This document shows positions 36,086-48,129 of a stretch of DNA of 64,000 nucleotides, one piece after another. The translations under genes and the position numbers were made by a program. Position 1 is the stretch's first letter. Each line of letters starts with the position of its first letter. The stretch lies in NCBI GenBank assembly GCA_014871385.1, contig CM026426.1, positions 14,043,810 to 14,107,809 on the forward strand, written 5' to 3'. Under the pieces are notes generated by a model. It saw only the letters and a program-made list of their open reading frames with translations. It was not told the origin of the DNA and ran no database searches. Origin of the DNA: Ceratodon purpureus (lineage: Eukaryota; Streptophyta; Bryopsida; Pseudoditrichales; Ditrichaceae).

Positions 36086-39000
36086 CTGGAATTGAATCGG
36101 TCCTTTGAGAGTGTGCTTTGGAATTTGAGTGTGGATAAGGTGTATTTTCTTTATTTTTGTCTGAATCCGAAGAGGAATTTCAAACGGTGATGAGAAGTAG
36201 GATTGAGCATTTTCTCTAATGTTAGAAGTTGTTCAGATTCTCAGTCCAGCTGTGGGAGTGCACATTGAGAGCACGGACATTGAGAGCACGACATTGAGAG
36301 CAGTGCTGCCCATACGCTGTTGCCACTTCTGCCACATGTGAAGAACAAATATATCCACGTGTCTTCTCTCAAATAAACACTGGAGTTTAAATGGTTTATA
36401 AATAAATATAAAATTTGCTCAACGTGGCAAGAGCTAATTAACGAGCAAACAGATATAAAAAGAATACATTGACCAATTACAAATATACACGTGATACTTG
36501 GTCTTGGAAAATCCGAAGTAAAAAGCCCAGTAAACAGTAAAAAGAAAACTCTATATTTACCACTACTCTGTGAAAAGTATAATAGATCAAGATGTTGGTG
36601 GGCCCCGTCAAATGGACTTGGGAACGGAGTCGCATGCATGGGGACTCGAGGTTCCCTTACCACAATTGTGGTGTAACAGAATCTACACCCCAACGTAGCT
36701 TCTAAAAGAATTACGTCCGACCATAGAAAATACGACGCTTTGGAGACTTGCAATTTTCCTAAACCAAGAGTAAAAAACTACGTTTTTGCCGTAGCTCCCA
36801 GTGTACGATTCTAGTAGTGGGGCAGCAAATGCAGGTGCGGCATCACATCTTCCTACTGGATGTCCTTCCGAACTACCACAATGTCGAGTTCACCGAGCAA
36901 AAATCCTACTGCCGTGACCGCAACATTCTTCTCGATGTGCATAACATCGAGAGTATGTCTCACAGGTAGATCCTGGTGGAAAAAAATAACAAGTATACGT
37001 TATAAACGACACAAAGAAAGCCCTTATCTGTAACAGGCTCAATCAACATGCAATTCAGAAAAGGTGAAAGTACATTTCATCGGTGACAGAATTCTTCACA
37101 AGCTACTTACGAGATCAAAACTGACAAATATGCTACGGAACACATTGTTGTGTTCAACAACGTTCCGCTTACTGCTGATGCACACCCATTATACTCTGTT
37201 ATATTCGAAGGGATCGCTAATGTAACTGACCTCTGTGTCCAACACCCAACGTTAAGACATCGTTACATTGTCAGGCCAGGAGGGACTATCTATGTACAAT
37301 TGAACTTCATTCCATACTTGTAGCAAAGGGAGAACATACAGGTTACAAGTGAGCACAATTAATACGGTAAATATCAACATATAGCTTGCAAATTGGTTTC
37401 TCTCACGGGGCATAACATTGCCCAAAGTATTCGGTGATTTGAGCAGAACGAACATCGTACTGTTCAGTATCACATGTCATACTGACTTCGGTACTACCTC
37501 ATACAGGAAAATAAAAGTATCTAATATACACCGTCTAGCAATGACTATTGCAGACGTTGTTCGCTCTGCTTTCCCTAACATAGGAGATTTGACAGCAATA
37601 AATTTGTATACCCCATACTCGGGAATAACAAAATTCACAATGAATTGTTCATGAGCTTGGGCTACGCAGCATCTTGAACTATCTCTCTGGACGATTGCGG
37701 CTTGTTTTTCGCATATACTGATGACCAATATATATCTTATACACCCGTACTGGCGATGAAAAACATCAGAATGTGAGACAAACATATAGAAGTCACATCA
37801 CATAACAAGGGACTTTACGACGAGGCCCAACTTCGACACTTGCATGATTGTGTACAGTAAGTGATGCTCTATATGAACCGGTCATAGCACTGGGACTTTC
37901 TCTAGTAGCACAGAACAAACTAAAATCAGTTAGACAGTATGGACAAATCCATAATTGATTGAAAGGAGATCGAAAGAAAATCAAACCTTCCAATACGGGA
38001 GGCAGTACAAACAGGATACTCTCTTTATGCCATTTCTTCTTACAGTGTCGTCCTGTTGCGGGCCTCTGACATCTCCTAGATCAAAAACCGCCACCACAAA
38101 CTGGGCAACCATGAAAGCCTTAGTAGTAGTGCCGGCCATTAAACCATATGCCGGGAAGTCACCAATGGACCAAATGACCATAGCCCGTAATATAAAATGT
38201 GATGACTGATTGTACGCTGCTGCGTCCATGCAGTATATGCCTACTGTCCGAAGCACTAATAGCTCATCTATGATAGGTCCCATGTACTCATCGAAATGTT
38301 CCGACGTAACTGATTTGGGGTCAGGGATAAGCATGGCTAAGATGATGAAATACTTCTTAGTAGTGAGCCAGGGTGCTATATTGTAGTTGAGAAACATAAT
38401 TGGCCAGATGGAATACGTACTTCTCTTGTCCGAAGAAGGGTTAAACCCATCTACTACTAGTGCAAGCCTTATGCACCACGGATCATATGCAAACTCAGTG
38501 TGGTATCTTTCGTTGATCCATGCCCATTGCTTGGAGTGGGAGACATGAGTCATGAAATTCACATCTCCCTGTTGGAACAACCACCAAGTCATCGAAGCAG
38601 CCTGCATTGGGCTTCTAAAAATACGCTTAAATCTTAGAGTTAGTGGAAAAAAACGGCATACCTTATGTGGCACCATGGATTTCCCAGCTCATTTTTTCCG
38701 TGGATAGAATGTGGCATCCTTCCACTCCTGCCTGAACAACTTACAGTTATTGACACAAACATCGAACGATTTGTACAAATGCCCCAGCTTTCTCACATAA
38801 TTTGCTGCTTCCTGGTATGATGTAGGTAGAGAATTTGGTTTCGGTAGGAGTGATTGGCTGAAGTTTCTGAACAACTCATCTATATAGACATTGGTGCAGC
38901 CATGTAATTTACAGGAATTCAACATGATGTACGCTGCTGCCATTGATGACACTTCAGCGCCCTCGAAGAGGGGGCTGGCAGCTGCCTCTTCCAAAGAGGT

Positions 39001-40317
39001 TATAGCTGCATCCAATTCGTCTTCGCCCTCCCCCCATTCCAGATCCTCCATGTTGGAAAGTGACGAATCACTGGACTGGTCCTCTGAAGTCAGTGCAAAA
39101 TCAAAGTCAGGATGCACATTGCTATCCGGGATTTCTGTGCCGCGATTGTTGGAACTGTCATGCATAGCGGTGTTTCGATCTGCAATGTCGAAAATGGGAG
39201 TCTCAACGATCCCAGTGCATGGATTGCCTCCTCTTGCGGCATTGTCCTCTCGTCGGGGGATCCACAGTTGCTCAAGCGCACTCGTGCTCCACTGCCGACT
39301 TCTGGCGACAAACCACCCCCACCCCTTTCTGCAACTGGAGACACGTGGCCATGGCCACTGCCTTTGGATTGAGCAAATGGAATACTTGCGGCCACACCTA
39401 TGCCCTCCATTTCGTTTATAGACTCTTGTCGATGGCAGTCCCCAAGATCGTAGGCTTCAATGATCATCTCGTTCAAATCAATGCCGGAGTCCATGGTGCG
39501 AGGCCTCACTCTCCTAATGCTCTCGGTAGCACGAGCACCGTGATACCACTGTATGTGGTCATCCCACTTGTTGTCTGAATCGTCTGCCTTATACCCCTGC
39601 ATGGAAATAAATTTAAAGCCAATTCAGACTAAACGGTCCATCACATTTAAGGACATCGCTCCAGCGTAATGGACCATACGCCACAACTCTGGAAATTAAT
39701 TGGACCTTACAGCCGGATTAGTACTTGATTTGCTGTCATTTCGTTTTCCCAAATGACGTCCGAAACAATAAGAGAAATAGACCAACGAATAACACAAATA
39801 ACTCGCTATCCACAGTTTCCGACCACTGCCCTATGTCAAAGATACCCAGAAAAACGAACATCAGTTCAATGTGAGTGTGATTTATTACCTCGGAACTGTC
39901 GTAGTACCATGGATGCCTCCCGTGCTTTGTCAGGCATCTGCGGTATGATCGTAAAAGAATGTTTGATATTGGGTCCTTCACGTGCAGATTGCAAGGGCAG
40001 CGCAGCCGGGGCAGGTTTTCTCTTTCCGCCCTCTGGATTTCTCTCCCAATAAGTTTTTTGCCCCTCCTTAGTATTCTTGCCTCATTTGGAGCACTACGCC
40101 GAATATTATCCCCCATTACTTTCAATTACAATTGACTGCAAACGAATACAATGAGGTAGCACCAGTCCCTATGTCAACAAACACTAACACATACGCATCC
40201 TCCATAGTTAATGAGATTGTCAATCGTCACTGATCATTGAGAATTATAAACATTAGGAAGTTACTTACGTGGACATGCATTCCGATGTATATGAATCGGA
40301 GTAACAGATACTGTCAT

Positions 40318-41270
40318 AAAAAAACAAACAACTGTGGCAATATGCAGCATATGTATCCATCTGTGAGGATATAAATTCACTAACAGGGATACGCGAAAAC
40401 CTATCATGCAGAGTACGAGGTCTTCACTTCTCAAGAATTGTAGGGCAACTGTAGCGTCGTTGTATGCGTATGAGTCCAGGGATTCGGCTTCTCATCATCA
40501 GACTTCAAAACATTCCAGTAGCTGAAGGGGCCTCTCGAATTCATGAATGCAATTGTTATTTGGATTTAAATGACGCTCTGGTATTGCAGCAATATATGCA
40601 GTTGTACAACAAATTTTTCTGTTTATAACTCTATAAGAGGGTGATAGGGTCTATGCAACGCAAAATTCTATGACCTATAGCCATCTAAATGTACAACATA
40701 AATGACAGCTCCAGTTCGACGTATGGAACACGGAACTACCGGAGATCTCGGCAGAATGCCTGCATCCGCAACTAAAGCGTCGACGAATGATCCAATTATA
40801 CTCATGAAAAATGACGAGCGGTGGCAATATGCAGCTAATTTCTCTATTTCGAAGACTTTTAATTCAGAAAAATGAGTACAACAACACATACCTGCCGCGT
40901 AAGAGTACTTCAATCTAAAGAAGTGCAGTGAAAATGTATCGTCGGTGGAAGCTTAGGAGCCAAGCGCATTGGCTTCTGATGAAGATACCGATTTCATAGT
41001 TGAATACAAATGTATCTGTGTGATTACAACATGTAATTAGCATATCCACAGTGAACTCACTATTGTATTACTTTAGAAGAGACTATCAGGAAATATGCAA
41101 TGCAAACTGACACACAAACCTAGTGAAATGTACAACATAAATGACAACTCTAGTTTGACGTATGGAGCACGGGAGTACAGTCGATTTCGGTGGAAGGCAT
41201 GCATCAATACGCATTTCTCTTAGGGCTGAATAAATGAGGGGACAGTTTATCAATATTATGGCCACCAAAC
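40318..41270 (+). repeat. Diverged tandem repeats upstream of CACTA tnp2
   Basis: A block of about 90 bp with 'atgtacaacataaatgaca' at about 40,690 recurs at about 41,128, and 'ggcaatatgcagc' recurs at about 40,337 and 40,822, each followed by a related 'gcttct' stretch. The spacing of about 440-485 bp suggests a subterminal repeat set at the 5' end of the outer CACTA element. Confidence 0.55.
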
Positions 41271-41279
41271 GTAGTTTCT

Positions 41280-42375
41280 AACATATATATGGGAGTGCCA
41301 TGGCTACTGCCACATTTCGCTTCCTGTCGCGACCAGTATATATGTAGCCATTCCGGCACTAATTTAATCTGCAATCTAGCTACCCCTTATGGAAGGTCAA
41401 CGTGTAACTCTCAGAGGAGTACAAGATTTATCTAGGCACTACATTACGTCCACAGAAGATGTCACTATGAAATTGATTTTACCCACTTCCCGAGAACAGA
41501 CACTCCACGGCTCTGAAGAGGTATCTTTTAACCTAATTCATAAGCCGGGCACACCGTCCATGTACAATACATTATCAGAACACGCACTGTAGTGCATCCT
41601 TCATTTTCGAAAAGGGGATACCTCTCCAAAACCTTGTGGAGACGCATAGACATTTTCCAAAATATAAAAAATTTATTTACGAACCATCTGTACAGGGGAT
41701 GTATGTTATAAATATCCCCGACTGTGAAAAAACTACAATTATTGTCACTCCACTCCGATGTATAGTAACGATAAGAAACTAAACTTTGCGTATCGAACAC
41801 CGATAGATTGACGCACTTTACAGTGTATCAATAGCAAATACTACCTCTTGAGTTCATGATGAAGACGTCCTGTAATCCCCTACTGTTTGAAACTAAGGAT
41901 TGAAGCATTTCTCAAAGATTCAAACTACGATCGAGAAACGCTAATATGAACCACAGAGATGTTGTCATTCACTTATTCAGGTATTGCCTGGGATAACTTA
42001 TCAAGGACACCATATAGAAATCCTGTAACCTAAAAAGCGAATAGCCTCTGTAGGAGCGGATGACAGAAGCCGCCAACAATCCACTTCTGTTACGGGCCAC
42101 CTACTTCATCGTGTTTTTGTTTCGTAGCAGTCAACTCAGAGCACGTTGTATCCTCCAAGTCCTCCTTCATCCCGCCTGCGTTTGCTCGTATTGCTAAGCT
42201 GTTGTTGAGTGGAAACTAAGTCCGAGAAGGGGACAGTAATAGATACTTCATTAATTATTTTTGTATCACCGGAATAACCCTGTTGCCTGTTCCTGACATT
42301 TGCCTTGTGCTCCAGCTAGCAAAATACCTCATCACCCTAGCCACTTTAGACGGGCTAATATCTCCCGACGAATCC
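41280..42375. other. Spacer before the 19.9-kb element
   Basis: I see no gene with recognisable features. Short frames near 41,528-41,800 and 42,283-42,528 have no motifs. The right edge carries CCTC at 42,376-42,379, taken as the target duplication of the next element. Confidence 0.4.
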
Positions 42376-42379
42376 CCTC
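42376..42379. repeat. Left 4-bp putative target duplication (CCTC)
   Basis: CCTC abuts the left terminal inverted repeat and is found again at 62,247-62,250, directly after the right one. Four bp can match by chance, but both copies start exactly where the inverted repeat stops. Confidence 0.55.
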
Positions 42380-42424
42380 AACACCATATTCGTTATTTTG
42401 GGAGATTTATCATCTCCCAAAATA
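42380..42424. repeat. Left terminal inverted repeat plus hairpin
   Basis: Positions 42,380-42,406 match the reverse complement of 62,220-62,246 without mismatch. Positions 42,393-42,406 (TTATTTTGGGAGAT) are repeated inverted after a 4-5 bp loop (ATCTCCCAAAATAA, ending 42,424), so the left end can fold on itself. The right end lacks this second arm. Confidence 0.75.
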
Positions 42425-43445
42425 ATGCATTAGGTCAGGTCGAGTTAAAATGGGCACAATGGTCCCATACTTGGCAAGGAAAAGCTTACAAGCAATTTCC
42501 ATTAATTTGGGACATGATCACACAGTAGTAATGGGAAATGAAAGAACGTAGTGGTTTACTAGAAATATTTGAAAAAATACATGGTAGGTCAAACCACCCT
42601 AAATGAACATCAAACAAATAACAAGAAATGGACACAACGGATATGCTGGAAAATCATATATTAGAGACCAAGACAAAAAGTTGGGGTCCTAATAGTTTTT
42701 CACTATTTGAAGCTCTAATTTTGATAAAATTCAAAAACTAATCATATGCTCACAAAGCTAAGCGAGGGAAATAGAATATTCTAAAATTCAAGAGGATAAA
42801 AAAGATGAAGTAATAAGATAAAATGTGAAAATAATAAATTACAATAATTTACAATTAATGTACTTTAAAAGTATATTGACAAGTTTGCCGTTAATATACC
42901 ACCAATTACCATCAATGTATTCTCAATGTGTAAATGCTTGCTTAAGTGTAGGACCTTTCAAGCCATAGAAACCAACTTATAGCCAAAAAAGTGTTGATGA
43001 GTACACCTACTCAATGAAATAGAAGGTGCAAAATTTTCCCTTGATTGTAATTAAAGGCATAGTGGATCAACATGATATTTCTTAAGATTTTTATACCTTT
43101 GTCCCCTTTACTCAACTTTCCAAGCATATAATTTATTTCAAATTTGGTGAGAAATTGAATTTGTGGGAAATGTTTAAGTGAAGACTCCATCTTTTTGTCT
43201 TGGTCTCTATATATATGTGTGGAAATACAATTTAGGTCGACACTCCTTAAATGCTGAATCCGTGACAGGCTCTTCCAGACCTGTACAAACAATCAAGTTG
43301 TTCGACCAACATAGCTGCCTGCAGTTTCCACAGTATGATATGCAATCAAAGAACATACTGACTTCAGTACAGTCCCATACCAACAAATGTATGTTATTGG
43401 CTCTACTTTAGAAATCGAAACTAGGAACTTCAGCGCTAGATGTCG

Positions 43446-43776
43446 TTTAGGTCGCCTCGACCTAAATGGCTGGTATGTGGCAATACATATGATATAGAAT
43501 CAACGCTTTAGGGTACTAAGTAAAAATCTACACAAAGAACTATAGATGACCTGTTGGTATCCCGCACTCGTAAAGTACGAACTTCAACGCCAAATGCAGT
43601 TTAGGTCGCCTCGACGTAAACTGCGGCCTATAATGTGGTATACATGATAAATAAGGAATGGACTGAAATACTTAAGTAGTGTTCCCTCCAACAAAATATA
43701 TGTAATTAGCTAGTATTCAAAACATAAATACGCTAGAACTAATACGCTATAACTGATTAGGTCGACTCGAGCTAAA
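43446..43776. repeat. Three 21-bp palindromes 3' of the DUF7869-like gene
   Basis: Copies at 43,446-43,466, 43,600-43,620 and 43,756-43,776 carry GGTCG-type variants of the arms, with one or two mismatches. They lie beyond the stop of the minus-strand gene, inside the element's left end. Confidence 0.85.
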
Positions 43777-43909
43777 CATCTACCTTTGTCTAGTAAAACA
43801 TAATGTTGGATGAAGGGACGAACGAAATTCAGTTCAGTCGTCTTCAAACGAATATAAGCGATCTGACTAAATTCAGAACTTCAAGACCACCAACTTGAAA
43901 GCTACATGT

Positions 43910-46748
43910 TTATTCAGAATCCGGAGACACAAATCTCTCCAAGGAGGCCTTTATAATGTCCAGTTGTTTCAGTGGAATCTTCAACGTTGGATCCTTGCCA
44001 ACGCCTCGCTCGTTGACATTTTTTTTAACTTTTGATTTCCAAGCTGTTATGACTGCATCAGTACTCTGCCACGACTCGGGTACATCCTTCTCAACTGTCC
44101 AACGAAGTCTCCCATCCACATCCCAGCCGGTATAGAATTTCAAAACATTTTCATCTCGGGAAATTCGACGGTAGAACTCTACTTGGATCGTGTTCGGAAG
44201 GTCAAGGTTCGAATTAGGGTCAGTCAAGGCCCTCGCAAGCCAGAAAGGACGATCGTCTTCATCGCAGGGTCGTAGCGCTAAGAAGTACCCTGCAAAAAGG
44301 TCTCGCGCAACACGGAATGACGGTCCTGGGCGATCTCGTTTTTGACCAACAAAGTGATCATCTTCTGCGAACTCCTCGCGCAAAGTTCCAGCTTCCTGAA
44401 ACTCGTCTTCGACGGAGTGAGCGAGCCGAGTGGATGGCCAAAAACCATGCTCCAAGGCGGGGACAACATCAAAGGGGATGGAAAGAGCCTCTTTAACATC
44501 GTTCCAATAGTATGAGAGTGGCTCATAGATTCTTCTGGACTGGACTGAATCCGAAGATAGCCTCTCCCAATGATCTACAAAACCCGACAAGCCCTTAATC
44601 ACATCAGGCAGGTGCCGCATCTCGCGAGGCGCCACGGCACCAGGAACACCACGGGGCCATAAAGATCGACCTTCTGAATCCTCCTTCCACAACTTGATGC
44701 CACAACCATCTCCTTTTGGCAACCAGTCGTCGTCGTGACAGAAGATTTTATACTTCATGACTGGGCATCCTGAAGAATCAACATAGAATTTGAACTGATG
44801 AGCTTTAGTGTGACCCATTAACGTATCGTCGCCATCAAGCATCCACTCCGCGATGAATTTCTTGAAATCTGGGACCTACTGAATGAAATGCGGAATTGTT
44901 GGTACAACTTCATTTTTCATGAAGGACTTCATGAGGAGAGGTACTGTGGGGAAGTCCTCCCTCCGCAAAGCCATGCTCCATCGCCCGAAAAGGGCATTAA
45001 TATCCTCATGAGTATGGCCGACCAGCATGAAGTTCATGTACACTTCGCGAAACACCCGCTTCGCGACTAATAGGGACCAGAATGAAAATACAAATCTATT
45101 CTTGTTATCACTGACAGCGTTATCCATTTGGACGTTAAGAATGGGAGGCAAGGGTTTAGCAGCAACAGGAACCTCAGGAGGAGGGCCAAGAGGATCCAAA
45201 CACATCTCTGAACCATGCAAAAGCGCGACATACAATGGGTGGGACGGATTTTCTTGAAAGAGTTCCCTAGAGGTGGATTTAGGGGGTGACTCAAGATCCC
45301 GAAGGAGCTTCGCAAACGATCCAACCGTGTAATTAGCGTCGTGTGAGTAAATGTCAAGGCCATAATGGGCGTAACCTTGGTCCACATGCCCATGAGCAAG
45401 CATTCCCGTGACAGCGAGAGGAAGCTTCATGAGACCGTCTAAGTGTTTGACCTTGTGGGATAAGGCCGGCGACGCTGTCTTCGAGTGGTCCATCTTGTCA
45501 TGCATAATTGTAAGAACTTCATGCGGAGTAGCCTTCGACCTGAATCGATTTAGGTATTACAAGTCCCTATGCGCCATTGCAGAGTCATTGTGCAGCCTCA
45601 TTTTCTTAGACCATAACAGGGACGCCTGAGATCCTGTTAACGTCAACTTCTTCTGGGACTGGAACTCATCACATTTTGAGCAACGAGCGAAGTTGTCTCC
45701 TGCCCGTTTGGCGTAATATTCTGGATAGCTAAGCCTCCCGATCTTGCTCAAGTTAGAGGCGGACATAGGAGGCAATCCACAGTCCGCTAGATGCTCATCG
45801 AGGATCAGAATCTGTTCCTTCCATTTGAAACTGGAAGGCAGAACTTTAGCTACAACTGTCTCCCCTGAAGGCAGAACACGACTATTGTGGAGCATGTGGT
45901 CGGCATGCCTGTCAAGGATGGCCCCTAGGACGGCAGCTGCTACGACTATGTGATTTCTAGGTTTACGTAAACCAGTATTACCGTGAAATTGAGCCTCAAA
46001 ACCAGCAGCAACATACTTGGCATTTCTATAAAATGTACTAGAGCTCACTTCCATAATCTTCATCCATGCAAAGGGGCAAACATCTATGCCCTCCAGAGTC
46101 ACCACACTCCTCCCCGCTGAATTCTTGTGGATCTGTCTATGCACGTCGAGTTTTTATGTGGTTACAGAACTGCACTGTGGTCTTGTCGTACATACGCGAC
46201 CGTAGAGTAGAGATTTTATCTCTGGGATAGTGTTGGACGCATAAGTGAGCGCAGCACGTGTTTGCCGCTACAGAGTTGATTGATGGCTGGGTCATGAGAA
46301 ACTCAGCGTGACGTGATATAGGTGGGGGGATATTCCTAGAGGAGTTATCATACGATCGGGTACGATCTCCCAGGGATCGGTTACGCTCCGCAACCCAACG
46401 GTTATGTACATCACGTTGACTATGATGCTCTAGGCTAACTCCATCCAGATAGACGTGGCTGATAGGCCACGTTTTGAAGGAGTACCTCCAATCATCCTCT
46501 GACTCTTCTTCGACTAACGAACGTGATACCTGGACGACGACAATGGAATCACCAAGGGGACCAACCGTGTCAGATACGAAGCTCGACCGTGGGTTCCGGA
46601 TCAAACCCTCTGCTAATGGGATATTGTCGTCACTGTAAATTGTACGAGTCTTCTTTTGCCACAATCTTGAGGAGACAACCACAAAGTCTGGAAGCTCTGG
46701 GTTTAAGGGCGCTTCAACCGGTACCTCGTCATCTGAGGAGTAATCCAT
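43910..46748 (-). pseudogene. DUF7869-like element protein, three breaks
   Basis: The start is taken at ATG 46,748 (MDYSSDDEVP). Order: acidic N-terminus; a Cys-containing segment ('TCCAHLCVQHYPRDKI', about 46.25 kb); 'VCPFAWMKIMEVSSSTFYR' (about 46.05 kb); a CSKCD knuckle (about 45.68 kb); 'IMHDKMDHSKTASP' (about 45.48 kb); 'QMDNAVSDNKNRFVFSFWSLL' (about 45.1 kb); 'LVGHTHEDINALFGRWS' (about 45.0 kb); and a long C-terminal region to 43,910. The DKMDH, QMDN..DNKNR and GHTHEDI triad is the signature of the family I know as DUF7869, which is common in plant and animal mobile DNA; its acidic/His residues suggest a nuclease-like fold (inference). Breaks: a frameshift in an A5 run near 46,145, TAA at 45,557 and TAG at 44,876. 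About 950 residues when whole. It may be the element's transposase. Confidence 0.75.
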
Positions 46749-46843
46749 TGTACTTGGAATGCAACAGATCCAATCATATGAGAACATATTATACTCCTTG
46801 AAGAGAATTCATCTGCCAGTCAGAGACCATAGTCCAGGCCCAG

Positions 46844-47053
46844 TTTCGCTCGACTCGAGCTAAACTGTTCCTGGACTATGAGAAGCAGGAGTTTAGCTCG
46901 ACTCGAGCTAAACTGCTGCTGCCTTTTGGATGCAGAAGTTTAGCTCGAGTCGAGCTAAACTAATGCTGCCCTTTGGATGCAGATGTTTAGCTCGACTCGA
47001 GCTAAACTTCTGATGCCGTGTGGATGCAGCAGTTGAGCTCGAGTCGAGCTAAA
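46844..47053. repeat. Five palindromes in a roughly 47-bp tandem array upstream of the DUF7869-like gene
   Basis: Copies at 46,844, 46,892, 46,939, 46,986 and 47,033 (each 21 bp) are spaced 47-48 bp apart. Spacers share a 'TTTGGATGCAGA'-like sequence. The array is just 5' of the gene, as expected of regulatory binding sites. Central bases alternate between C and G. Confidence 0.92.
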
Positions 47054-47099
47054 CTGCCGTCCGCAAAAAGCGGCGCTTTAATAGGTGCTTCCATCTACG

Positions 47100-47640
47100 G
47101 AATTCTGAGTCGCAGACTCAGAGTACGCTTACGGTGTCCGCTCTCAAACGTTTCCAAGAAGTAAAGAGAGACACTGCTAATACACCAAGACTTGAAACAA
47201 TGAATGCATACAACAACCAGAAATCAATGAGATGTACTGATGATCGGAGAAAACTAAAGAGAAGACGTACAAGAGAAACGGCGCAATACAGCTTCCGCCC
47301 GGAAAACAACCACCTCCAAGTGAGCGCCGAGAGCTCCTACACGCGAGAGAAGCAAGTGAGTAGAGAAAAGACTTCAAGCGGGGACAATTCCAGAGGTCAT
47401 TCTCTAATGTGTGACCGTTTTCATGCCGCTTGAGTTTTGAAAATAGGCGGGAATCATGAATGACCATTCGTCCCTCCACATTTCGGGGTGTGAGAAAGCG
47501 CGGGAATTACCACTTTCCATACTTCTCGGCCCTTTAGATAGATGCAGATGCAAAATATTTGGTGCATTAAATCAAATGAGATGGGTTGGAAGTCCCTATA
47601 GCGCCAGACAGAGTGTTGACTTTTGGCCCCGAACTTTTCC
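47100..47640. other. Probable edge of a nested segment
   Basis: No palindromes occur from 47,054 to 53,738. A small inverted repeat CTGAGTCGCAGACTCAG occurs near 47,105. I see no gene; the open frame at 47,134-47,433 has no recognisable content. Confidence 0.4.
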
Positions 47641-47647
47641 TCCTCTA

Positions 47648-47738
47648 TCAGGGTTCAGGGTTTAGGGTATAGGGTTAAGGGTTAAGGGTTTAGGGTCTTA
47701 GGTCCAGGGTTAAGGGTTTAGGGTATAGGGTTAAGGCG
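47648..47738 (+). repeat. Degenerate telomere-like tract (TTTAGGG/TTAAGGG)
   Basis: About twelve heptamer-like units such as GGTTTAG, GGTTAAG and GGTATAG follow one another. Plant telomeres are TTTAGGG. An interstitial tract can mark a repaired break or a former chromosome end. Confidence 0.75.
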
Positions 47739-48129
47739 TTTCTAGGGACATTAAATATCTTGTATATGGAATAAAATTAAATCGAAAATTGTTTGAACCT
47801 ATTTGAATTTCGTGAGTAAGGTTCATACAGGGAAGTATATCGTTGCAAATATTCATACCTCCATGTACAAGAGTATGTATTTTTGCTCAATTTCATTAGT
47901 ATATATGATGTATGAAATCAAAACATTATATTTGAGTTCATGAATAGTGGATAGACCTAGGTAGATATATTTTTAAATCTAGAATTATTTATTTATTCTA
48001 AATATTTAGTGAGATATAATTATCATGTACTTATATTCATGTACTTTTATTTATGTCTCTATTTATTTCATAATGTGTTCTTTACGCCGTGAATGGTGTA
48101 GTTTTCTTCTTTCGTTTCTGGAACTCTAT

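Larger units (their letters stand above)
32788..36819. mobile_element. Nested 4,032-bp CACTA element carrying host gene fragments (Pack-CACTA)
   Basis: Both ends start CACTACTAGAAT and are inverted over 30 bp with one mismatch (32,788-32,817 and 36,790-36,819). A 3-bp duplication (GGG) flanks them at 32,785-32,787 and 36,820-36,822. CTACGTT-type subterminal repeats are dense in the first 160 bp and present near the right end, typical of CACTA. No transposase is encoded. The AT-rich left half (33.1-34.8 kb) shows nothing. The right half contains captured gene pieces on both strands. It interrupts the coding region of an older Tnp2 gene just after the 'MHIEKNV' region, so it is the younger insertion. 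Confidence 0.92.
30834..40125 (-). pseudogene. CACTA (En/Spm) Tnp2-type transposase, decayed and split by a nested element
   Basis: Read minus, the recognisable parts come in the expected order: an N-terminal Cys-containing segment ('RCPCNLHVKDP', about 40.0 kb); a 'HIQWYHGA' segment (about 39.54 kb); an acidic linker; the Tnp2 core at 38.68-37.98 kb ('WINERYHTEFAYDPWCIRLALVVDGFNP', 'DFPAYG'); the hallmark 'RHTLDVMHIEKNV' (about 36.93 kb); DUF4218 ('FWNVMPHLVLHLPREL', 'RPEGSIAMGYIMEEAL', 32.49-32.04 kb) with an intron from 32,037 to about 31,836; DUF4216 (31.58-31.3 kb); and a final 'DPDDPDWKVVV' segment (31.2 kb). In-frame stops include 36,853 (TAG) and 32,626 (TAA), with frameshifts between segments. 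A separate CACTA element occupies 32,788-36,819. I could not identify the outer element's termini. Confidence 0.8.

Noticed and set aside
37477-37785. Minus-strand frame inside the CACTA gene
   Set aside because: It falls between the Tnp2 core exon and the MHIEKNV exon and matches neither; it is more likely intron sequence.
27600-42375. Exact termini of the outer CACTA element
   Set aside because: Several CACTA/TAGTG strings exist on both sides (for example near 28,395, 41,590 and 42,549), but no pair has matching inverted ends and a 3-bp duplication.
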